Positions 1 to 5,734 of a stretch of DNA of 13,264 nucleotides are shown here, piece by piece (positions within the stretch are counted from its first letter, which is position 1; every line of letters starts with the position of its first letter). Made by a program: the position numbers and the translations under genes. This DNA is from DATAEU01 sp046735355. GTDB taxonomy: Bacteria > Actinomycetota > UBA4738 > HRBIN12. Location of the stretch: assembly GCA_046735355.1 (NCBI GenBank), contig JBKPTC010000037.1:1-13264 (forward strand), written 5' to 3'. The notes under the pieces are model-generated. The model was not told the origin of the DNA, made no database searches, and saw only the letters and a list, made by a program, of their open reading frames with translations.

Positions 1-2
1 GG

Positions 3-776
3 TCACGGCCGTCCCACCCGGTCCATCCGCGCCGACTCCTCACGCGCCGCGCGCACCTCGGCGTCGCCGCCGACGCGGTCGAGGTGCGCCTCGGCGGTCG
101 CGAGCAGCACCCGACGGAAGTGGCTCGCCACGAGCTCGGTCACCGACGGGAGCATCGTCCGGAACGCGTCGGTGAGCTCGCCGGCGGCCGTCTCGTCGTC
201 GCTCGCCGTGTCGCGGATCGGCTTGCGCACGTGCTCGTCGAACAGGTCGACGGCCCGTTCCGCCAGGGCGAGCATCGCCTCGTGGGCGTCCCGCGCGAGC
301 GCGAGGAGCTCGCCGAGCGGCAGCCCGAACTCGAGCAGGGTGAGCGCCGCCCGAACGGTCCGGATGTCCGAGGCGGCGTACCGGTCTTCGTCGTCGACGC
401 GGCGCGCGAGCCGGATCCCCTCCCGCTCGACGGCCTGGATCAGCGAGGCCGGAACGCCGCTGCGCCTGGAGAACGCCTCGAGTGAGAGGAGCTCGTCCTC
501 GCCATCACCGTCGCGCTGCGCCTCGGCGATCGCGGCGACGAGGTCGACGTCTGGACGCTCGAGCTCCCCGTCGACCATCCGCTTGATCGCGGCGAGGGTG
601 AGTCCCTGGCGCTGCAGCCGCCTGACGTCGGCGATCCGTTCGACGTGCCGATCGCCGTACCAGGCGAGCCGGCCCTCGCGCTCGGGCGGCGGGAGCAGGC
701 CGCGGGATTGGTAGTACCGGACTGTGTCGACGGAGACGCCGCACGCGGCCGCGAGCTGCTCGACGCGATACCTCAC
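3..776 (-). CDS. MerR-family transcriptional regulator with a second MerR-like domain
   Basis: Predicted DNA-binding regulator of 257 residues. The first about 70 residues form a typical MerR winged helix: helix-turn-helix around 4-22 (VEQLAAACGVSVDTVRYY), wing around 33-41, then the helix pair ending in LTLAAIKRMV. Residues 97-163 repeat the same layout in degenerate form (LSLEAFSRRSGVPASLIQAVEREG, shortened here in meaning to an HTH, then YAASDIRTV and GLPLGELLALAR). The rest, 165-257, is a helical C-terminal effector or dimerisation region without cysteines, which argues against a thiol metal sensor. I chose GTG at 776 because the MerR fold begins immediately there; the frame stays open to 896 but that stretch runs into the anti-sigma gene and has no MerR homology. 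A TAGAGT -10 lies 8 bases upstream, inside an inverted repeat. It follows the anti-sigma gene by 85 bases and has its own promoter. The inducer and targets cannot be read from the sequence. Confidence 0.88.
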   Translation of the reverse strand: MRYRVEQLAAACGVSVDTVRYYQSRGLLPPPEREGRLAWYGDRHVERIADVRRLQRQGLTLAAIKRMVDGELERPDVDLVAAIAEAQRDGDGEDELLSLEAFSRRSGVPASLIQAVEREGIRLARRVDDEDRYAASDIRTVRAALTLLEFGLPLGELLALARDAHEAMLALAERAVDLFDEHVRKPIRDTASDDETAAGELTDAFRTMLPSVTELVASHFRRVLLATAEAHLDRVGGDAEVRAAREESARMDRVGRP

Positions 777-780
777 GACC

Positions 781-799
781 GGACACTCTACGAGTGCCC
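781..799. promoter_or_regulatory. Inverted repeat overlapping the MerR-gene -10: candidate operator
   Basis: CACTC-TAC-GAGTG (784-796) is a perfect inverted repeat. It extends to GG...CC at 781-782 and 798-799 with a single unpaired position on each side (783 and 797), giving a 19-base near-perfect dyad. It covers the proposed -10 of the MerR gene, 4 bases from its GTG. A dyad at this place fits autoregulation by the adjacent MerR protein, although classical MerR operators lie between -35 and -10. The pattern is seen directly; binding is inference. Confidence 0.55.
785..790 (-). promoter_or_regulatory. -10 element of the MerR gene, near-leaderless
   Basis: On the minus strand TAGAGT (TAnnnT) lies 8 bases before the GTG at 776, so transcription would begin at or within a few bases of the start codon. 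No clear Shine-Dalgarno or -35 hexamer is visible. Confidence 0.5.
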
Positions 800-823
800 G
801 CTCGAACCTTCCAGGCGACCCGG

Positions 824-879
824 CGCGCTCGATCCGCGCCTCGGCCAGGCGACGCGACGCGCTAGATCCGCGCCTCGGC
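824..879. repeat. Imperfect 22-base direct repeat around the anti-sigma stop codon
   Basis: Bases 824-845 and 858-879 match at 21 of 22 positions, with a period of 34. The only difference is C830 versus A864. A864 belongs to the TAG stop of the anti-sigma gene; the other copy has GAG there. The repeat therefore encodes the anti-sigma C-terminus (AEARI) and a copy of it just downstream, and looks like a small local duplication. Confidence 0.75.
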
Positions 880-1647
880 GATCGACAGGAACTCACACGT
901 CTGGGCGTCGACGACCCAGATCAGCACCGTCTTCGCCGGCGCGCCGGGCGACGAGCCGGTCAGGTACACGCCGATCACCGCCGGTGAGCCGTTGTACCGG
1001 GCGGAGATCAATCGGATGAGCTCGTCGGCCGGATCGGTTCCCGCACCCTTGGCCAGGCATGCGGCCGCGCGCGCCGTCTCGCCGGAGGCGGACGCCTCGT
1101 CGACCGCGGGGCCGAGGGTCCGCCCGTCGAACCGGCGGGCGCTCGAGGAAGCCAGGCGGCCGAGCGCCGGGTCGTCGTAGTCGGTCGAGCTGTGTTCGAG
1201 GGGAACGGGCCGACCCGCGACCTCGGAGCTTCCGCCCGAGCCTCCCGCGGTCGTCCCGGACGCCGCCGCGACCGGCGCGTTACCGCCGGTCGCGGCGTCG
1301 TTCGCTGACGTCCCGATGCCGGGCAGCACCCAGACGGCCAGGAGGCCGATGAACGCGGCGGCGACGGCGCCGCCCGCGGCCCAGATGACGCGCTGCGACA
1401 GCGGTCGAGGCCGGGTGCTCATCGCCCGCTGCCGAACCTCGTCCAGCACCGGACGGGTCACGCCGACCGGAACGGGCTCGTCCGGGATCGTCCGCAGCTC
1501 GGCGATCGTGGGCGTGGCGAGGGCGACCTCTTCGCGGCATCGCGCGCACGTCGCGAGGTGGGATTCGACCTCGGCGCGCTCGTCGTCGCGCAGGGTGCCG
1601 TCGGCGTAGCCGGCGAGCAGCTCCTCGGGGTGACGGTCGTCGATCAT
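862..1647 (-). CDS. Zinc-finger (ZAS) transmembrane anti-sigma factor
   Basis: Probable membrane anti-sigma factor that holds the sigma factor encoded just upstream; 261 residues. Residues 1-45 form a ZAS/zf-HC2 domain with H30-x3-C34-x2-C37 (HLATCARC) and a possible further ligand at H6. A basic linker is followed by one membrane segment at about 88-110. Residues 111-261 would be extracytoplasmic: a Gly/Ala/Ser-rich linker to about 145, then a compact domain of unknown family with two Cys (C197, C251) that could form a disulfide outside the cell. The ATG at 1647 overlaps the sigma-factor TGA (ATGA), with GGAG 7 bases upstream, which favours it over an in-frame ATG at 1692 inside the sigma gene. 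Gene order matches sigM-rsmA of M. tuberculosis. The signal that triggers release is unknown. Confidence 0.88.
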   Translation of the reverse strand: MIDDRHPEELLAGYADGTLRDDERAEVESHLATCARCREEVALATPTIAELRTIPDEPVPVGVTRPVLDEVRQRAMSTRPRPLSQRVIWAAGGAVAAAFIGLLAVWVLPGIGTSANDAATGGNAPVAAASGTTAGGSGGSSEVAGRPVPLEHSSTDYDDPALGRLASSSARRFDGRTLGPAVDEASASGETARAAACLAKGAGTDPADELIRLISARYNGSPAVIGVYLTGSSPGAPAKTVLIWVVDAQTCEFLSIAEARI

Positions 1648-2267
1648 CGCGTTGCTCCGTCTGACGGTTCGGGCGACGCCGGACGTTCCCATGGCTCCCC
1701 TCGGCTCTCGCCGGCCGCCGGGCGGCGCGGCGGGATCCCCATGATCCGCGCCAGCGCCACACGCCCGCGGTGCAGCCGCGACTTCACCGTGCCGACGGGC
1801 ACGCCGACGATCGCGGCGACCTCCTCGTACGGAAGGTCGTGGACGTCGTGGAGCAGCATCACGACGCGATAGTCGGCCGGCACCTCGAGCAGGGCGCGAC
1901 GGACGTCGACCGACAGCTCGACGTCGTCGGCGTGGTCGGGCACGGGAGGCGGCTCGGCGGCCCTATCGGGGTCGTGTTCGAGCACCGGGCCGCGGCCGCG
2001 CCGCCGGAGGAGGTCGTAGCACGCGTTCACCGTCACCCGGTGCAGCCACGTCGTGAACGCGGCGTCGCCGCGGAACGACGACAGCCGTCGGAGCGCCGTC
2101 AGGAACGTATCCTGAGTGGCGTCGCGGGCGTCGTCCTCGCGTCCGGTCATCCGCAGCGCGAGGTTGTACACGCGACGTTCGTGCCGCTCGACCAGCGCGC
2201 CGAACGCCGCGACGTCCCCGGCGACGACGCGGCGGACGATGTCCTCGTCGCGCGCGTCCGACGTCAT
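1644..2267 (-). CDS. ECF RNA polymerase sigma factor, SigM-like by synteny
   Basis: Extracytoplasmic-function sigma factor of 207 residues. Region 2 spans about 8-90: the core-binding helix includes RVYNLALRMTGREDDARDATQDTF, written here as its ends only (RVYNLALR to TQDTF, 32-55), and region 2.4 includes FTTWLHRVTVNACYDLLRRR (71-90). A Pro/Asp-rich linker (about 97-118) leads to region 4 (about 122-172), with the helix-turn-helix LPYEEVAAIVGVPVGTVKSR. The tail after 178 is Pro/Arg-rich and variable. ATG at 2267 overlaps the pseudokinase TGA (ATGA); the frame extends to 2345 but only within the upstream gene. The downstream ZAS gene is its likely partner, overlapping by ATGA. Position after murJ and the pseudokinase matches M. 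tuberculosis sigM after mviN. Its regulon cannot be inferred here. Confidence 0.93.
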   Translation of the reverse strand: MTSDARDEDIVRRVVAGDVAAFGALVERHERRVYNLALRMTGREDDARDATQDTFLTALRRLSSFRGDAAFTTWLHRVTVNACYDLLRRRGRGPVLEHDPDRAAEPPPVPDHADDVELSVDVRRALLEVPADYRVVMLLHDVHDLPYEEVAAIVGVPVGTVKSRLHRGRVALARIMGIPPRRPAAGESRGEPWERPASPEPSDGATR

Positions 2268-3622
2268 GCCGTTCCGAGGACTCGAACGTCTGAGATCTCG
2301 GCGCGGTTGCTGCCGTCGGCGAGCGGAACGACCGACGTGATCCACACCACGACGTACGTCCCCGTCCTCGGGGCGAGGGTCCGCTCGACATCGGGAGCGG
2401 CGTACGAGGCCGCCGCGGCGGCGTCCTCGACCATCGACGCCGGATCGTCGCCGACGAGGATCGAGAACGCGAAGCCCGCCGGCGGCGGTGCGGAGACGCG
2501 GAACCCCGTCACGGTCCGCTCGTCACCGAGATCGAGCACGACGCCGACGCCGGGCTTGTTGAGCGTTCCGTCGAAGTAGTTCTCGGTGCGCCACACCGTC
2601 GCCGCGTCTCCGTCGACGAGCGCGCCGAGCGCGTCGTCGTTCTCGACGCCGTCTCCGGGCGGTGGATCGATGACGGTCACGCCGGCGACCGGAAGGACGT
2701 CCGCCGATGCGGCCGGCGCGTCGGCCGACGGCTCGGGGATGCGGATCCCGACCGGGCCGCCGAGCTCGATGCGCCCGAGCCAGACCCCCGTGCCGAGGAC
2801 CGCCCCTGCGACGACGGCGACCACGAGCGGCACGGCGATCCACGTCCGGAAGACGCGTGGCCGGGCGGGCGCGGGACTGGCGTCGGCCTCGCCCGCCGCG
2901 GCCCGCAGCGCCGAGGCCATCGCGACGACGTCGTGGAACCGGTCCCGCTCGTCGCCGATCGAGCGGCCGAGGATCGTTCGGATCGCCCGCGGCGCTCGCA
3001 CGCCTTGGATGCGCGGGTCGGCGTCGGCATCCGTGTCGCAGCCTCGGCCGGTGAGCAGCTCGAACAGCAATGCGCCCGCGGCGCGGACGTCGGTTTGGCC
3101 CTCTGTTTGGCCCTCCGTCCGGCCGTCCACGCCGACGGCCGCGCGAACGACGCCGGTCTCGCGGATGCGAACGCGTCCGTCGCGGTCGAGGACGACCGCG
3201 GTCGGCCCGATGTCCGGGCTCGCAACGCCCGCCTCGGTCGCCTCGCGCACGCCGTCGAGGGCATCTGCGACGATCCTCGCAGCGCGCGCCGGAGACATCG
3301 GGCCGTCGCGCTCCAAGACGTCGGCGAGCGTCTCGCCCGAGACGCGCTCCGTCACGAGGAACGGCGTGTCGTCGTCCACCCCCGCATCGAGCAACCGGAC
3401 GAGCGTCGTGGGTGCGATGGCCGCGAGGGCGCGCGCGTTCGCGAACAGCCGATCACGCGCATCGGCGTCGTCGGCGACGACCGGGTCGACGAGGGTCACC
3501 GTCACCGAGCGATCGAGGACGCGATCCGTCGCGAGCCACACCATGCCGACGGGCGTCCGGTGGAGGATGGCCTGCAACGCGTAGCGGTCGGCGAGGATCG
3601 CCGGCTCGCGGTCCGTTCTCAC
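2264..3622 (-). CDS. Membrane pseudokinase with outer discoidin-like domain (split MviN C-terminal half)
   Basis: A 452-residue single-pass membrane protein matching in layout the C-terminal half of mycobacterial MviN (Rv3910). Residues 10-245 resemble a Ser/Thr kinase but key residues are lost: the VAIK-like strand reads VTVT (40-43, no Lys), the HRDxxxxN loop reads SPDIGPTA (135-142, no Lys or Asn), and DFG reads ETG (155-157). The later DVRAAGALLFELLTG-like helix is kept. Activation-loop residues 169-178 are TEGQTEGQTD. One membrane segment lies at about 260-282. Residues 318-452 look like a discoidin/F5-8 type C beta-sandwich (LVDGDAATVWRTENY, VVLDLGDERTVTGFRV). Start is GTG at 3622, with TAGACT exactly 6 bases upstream; it lies 40 bases after the TadE-like gene and overlaps the sigma gene by 4. 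In mycobacteria the homologous domain is phosphorylated by PknB and binds FhaA to restrain MurJ; the same role here is inference. Confidence 0.87.
   Translation of the reverse strand: MRTDREPAILADRYALQAILHRTPVGMVWLATDRVLDRSVTVTLVDPVVADDADARDRLFANARALAAIAPTTLVRLLDAGVDDDTPFLVTERVSGETLADVLERDGPMSPARAARIVADALDGVREATEAGVASPDIGPTAVVLDRDGRVRIRETGVVRAAVGVDGRTEGQTEGQTDVRAAGALLFELLTGRGCDTDADADPRIQGVRAPRAIRTILGRSIGDERDRFHDVVAMASALRAAAGEADASPAPARPRVFRTWIAVPLVVAVVAGAVLGTGVWLGRIELGGPVGIRIPEPSADAPAASADVLPVAGVTVIDPPPGDGVENDDALGALVDGDAATVWRTENYFDGTLNKPGVGVVLDLGDERTVTGFRVSAPPPAGFAFSILVGDDPASMVEDAAAAASYAAPDVERTLAPRTGTYVVVWITSVVPLADGSNRAEISDVRVLGTA
3095..3118 (-). repeat. 12-base tandem repeat encoding TEGQ-TEGQ in the pseudokinase loop
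   Basis: Two adjacent 12-base units (3107-3118 and 3095-3106) differ at one position, and each encodes Thr-Glu-Gly-Gln; a third Thr follows (T177-D178). They fall in the segment that corresponds to a kinase activation loop. Confidence 0.8.
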
Positions 3623-3628
3623 CGGCGG

Positions 3629-3656
3629 AGTCTAGCCCGCGGGTGCTGCATGTCCG
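3629..3656 (-). promoter_or_regulatory. Internal promoter for pseudokinase-sigma-anti-sigma, leaderless
   Basis: On the minus strand TAGACT (3634 to 3629) lies exactly 6 bases before the GTG at 3622. CGGACA (3656 to 3651) lies 16 bases further upstream and matches the -35 consensus at the last four bases. No Shine-Dalgarno sequence is present. This would transcribe the pseudokinase, sigma and anti-sigma genes apart from murJ. Confidence 0.55.
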
Positions 3657-3662
3657 CGCAGG

Positions 3663-4073
3663 TCAGAGAGTGGGTGGCTCGCTGGTGCTCGTCGCGGCGA
3701 TCTTGGTGTACGGACGCGTGTACGACCAACGGCCGGCGACGAGCGACCATGCCTTGTCCACGACCTTGACGGTCGCGTCACCTGTCCGCGGGTCGATCTC
3801 GAAGCCGCCCTCGGGGATCCGCGCGTTCGGAACGTCGGCGTCGACGACCTCCCGGGCCGCGTCGAGCGCCTTCGAGCGATCTTGCGTCTCCTTGTACGCG
3901 CCGGCCGCGGCGAACGCGGCCTTGTCGGCGGCGTTCGCGACCTTGAACCGCGTCACGGCGACCGAGCCGGCGTCGACCGCCGCGACGACGAACACGGCGA
4001 GGATCAGCAGCCAGACGAAGGCGATCTTGCCGACGAGGCCGCGCTCGTCGCGGATGCGGGTTGCGATGCTCAT
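3663..4073 (-). CDS. TadE/TadG-like single-pass secreted protein
   Basis: A 136-residue protein with a short basic N-terminus ending in DERG (9-12), a hydrophobic segment at about 14-33, then VDAGSVAVTRFKVANAADKA (33-52 region) and an Ala-rich stretch. This layout resembles the N-terminus of TadE/TadG-type (Flp pilus) pseudopilin-like proteins, where RG, a membrane helix, D-x-G and NAADxAA are typical. The outer part, about 55-136, is soluble and not recognised. ATG at 4073 overlaps the MurJ TGA (ATGA) and has GAGGTG 6 bases upstream, so translation should be efficient and coupled to MurJ. No other tad gene is nearby. It may be a pilin-like surface protein or an accessory of the flippase-pseudokinase pair; family assignment is moderate, and function is unknown. 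Confidence 0.75.
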   Translation of the reverse strand: MSIATRIRDERGLVGKIAFVWLLILAVFVVAAVDAGSVAVTRFKVANAADKAAFAAAGAYKETQDRSKALDAAREVVDADVPNARIPEGGFEIDPRTGDATVKVVDKAWSLVAGRWSYTRPYTKIAATSTSEPPTL

Positions 4074-5734
4074 CGTGCCCACCTCGCGGTCAGTTGCCTG
4101 CGCAGTACATCGACCTCTTCGATGCGCAACATAAGGGCGGCTGCGAGGAAGGCAAGCACTCCGGCGATCACCGCGGCGCCGACGCGGATCACGAGGCCCG
4201 TCGTTCCCGCGCCGGTGACCCCTTCGAGCAGCGTCGACGCGCCCCACGCGGCCGCGGCCGACGCCGCCGTCGCTATCGCGATCCTGCCGATGCTCGCCGC
4301 GAGGCGCGCGCCGTCCAGCCGGCCGAGCCGGCGTCGCAGGATCACGAACGAGACGATCGTCGAGAACACGTACGTCGAGGCGTGGCCGAGCGCCAGGCCC
4401 TGCACGCCGAGCCCGAGACCGTTCACGTACCACACGTCGAGGGCGATGTTCGCGCTCGCCGCGATGACGTTCACGAGGGCGGGGGTCCGCGAGTCCTGCA
4501 TCGAATAGAACGTGCGCGTGAGGAGCTGGAACGCCGAGAAGAACAGCAGGCCGATCGAGAACGCCTGCAGCGTCCGCGCCGTGAGCAGGACGGCCTCGAA
4601 CTGCCCGTGCCCGAGCAAGAGGCGCGTGATCGGCTCGGCGAGCACGATGTACCCGGCGGCCGCGGGCAGGACGATCGCCGTCGTCATGCGCAGGCCGCGC
4701 GAGAGCAGCTCGCGCATGCCGTCCACGTCGCCGTCCGACCACCGGCCGGACATCGACGGGATGAGCGCCGTGAAGATCGAGACGGCGAAGATCGCGTACG
4801 GCAGCTGGAACAGGATGAACGCGTAGGAGTAGACGGTGTACCAGTTGCCCTGCCCGGCCAGCACGAGCACGACGACGTACGCGACCTGATTGGCGATCAC
4901 GTACAGCACGACCCAGCCGGCCAGCCGCGCGAGCCGGTGGACGCCCTCGTCACGCCAGCCGAACGTCGGGCGCCATCTGAAGCCGATCGACCGAAGCGCC
5001 GGCCACAGCGCGACGGTCATCGCGGCGACGCCGAGCGTCGTGCCGAGCCCGAGCAGGATCCGCTGGCCCGTCGTCACGGTCTCCGGCGTGACGTCGCCCG
5101 TGTGGATCCACATGAACGCGCCGAACATCGCGATCACGGTCAGGTTGTTGAGGATCGGTGCGAACATCGGGCCGGCGAACCGGCGATGCGCGTTCAGCAA
5201 GCCGCTCGCGACCGCGCCGACGCCGTAGAACACGATCTGCGGCATGAACCACCGCAGGAAGAACGTGCCGAGGGCGATCGACGCCTCTCGCGTGGCGCTC
5301 GGCGCTCGCAGGTAGTACAGCCGCATGATCCAGGGAGCCAGCGCGATCGCGATGAGCGCGATGCCGGTCAGCGCGACGAGCGCGAGCGTCAGCACGCGCC
5401 GCGCGAGCTCCCACGCGGCCTCGCGCCCCCGCTTCTGGAGCCACTCCACGAACACGGGCACGAACACGCTCGTGAGGACGCCGCCGAGCACGAGCTCGTA
5501 GACGATGTTCGGCGTGACGTTGGCGGAGTTGTACGCGTTGGCGACGACCGCGTTCCCGAGGGCGGCGGCGGCGAACGTGAGGCGCAGGAACCCGGTCAGC
5601 CTCGACAGGGCCGTGCCGACCGACATCACCGCCGTGTTGCGGACGAACGAGCCGGCCGAGTCCTCCGGCGACGCGTCCTCGAGCGCCTCGGGCGGCCTCA
5701 GGCGGTCCGTCGTGGCAGGAACCTCCTCGCCCAC
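4070..5734 (-). CDS. murJ: MurJ/MviN lipid II flippase, without fused pseudokinase
   Basis: Flips lipid II, the peptidoglycan precursor, across the cytoplasmic membrane. From the chosen GTG it has 554 residues, enough for the 14-helix MurJ core and no more. The family start is clear: VRNTAVMSVGTALSRLTGFLR (31-51 region), with Arg45 and Arg51 matching E. coli Arg18 and Arg24, then AYNSANVTPNIVYELVLGG as in other actinobacteria. The position equivalent to E. coli Asp39 is Asn66. It ends after the last membrane helix with a short RRQLTARWAR tail, whereas mycobacterial MviN continues into a pseudokinase. The start is uncertain: GTG 5734 lies 37 bases inside the DUF6049 gene without a Shine-Dalgarno site; CTG 5701 overlaps its TGA as CTGA; GTG 5629 or ATG 5626 would cut into the first helix. 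AGGAGG at about 5723-5728 lies in this region. Sits between DUF6049 and the TadE-like gene. Confidence 0.9.
   Translation of the reverse strand: MGEEVPATTDRLRPPEALEDASPEDSAGSFVRNTAVMSVGTALSRLTGFLRLTFAAAALGNAVVANAYNSANVTPNIVYELVLGGVLTSVFVPVFVEWLQKRGREAAWELARRVLTLALVALTGIALIAIALAPWIMRLYYLRAPSATREASIALGTFFLRWFMPQIVFYGVGAVASGLLNAHRRFAGPMFAPILNNLTVIAMFGAFMWIHTGDVTPETVTTGQRILLGLGTTLGVAAMTVALWPALRSIGFRWRPTFGWRDEGVHRLARLAGWVVLYVIANQVAYVVVLVLAGQGNWYTVYSYAFILFQLPYAIFAVSIFTALIPSMSGRWSDGDVDGMRELLSRGLRMTTAIVLPAAAGYIVLAEPITRLLLGHGQFEAVLLTARTLQAFSIGLLFFSAFQLLTRTFYSMQDSRTPALVNVIAASANIALDVWYVNGLGLGVQGLALGHASTYVFSTIVSFVILRRRLGRLDGARLAASIGRIAIATAASAAAAWGASTLLEGVTGAGTTGLVIRVGAAVIAGVLAFLAAALMLRIEEVDVLRRQLTARWAR
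4080..4085 (-). promoter_or_regulatory. Strong ribosome-binding site of the TadE/TadG-like gene
   Basis: GAGGTG on the minus strand lies 6 bases before the ATG at 4073, inside the end of murJ. It is the clearest Shine-Dalgarno site in the cluster and fixes the start of the small gene. Confidence 0.75.

Noticed and set aside
777..896. N-terminal extension of the MerR gene by 40 residues
   Set aside because: It has no family homology, overlaps the anti-sigma 3' end and the direct repeat; GTG 776 begins the MerR fold exactly.
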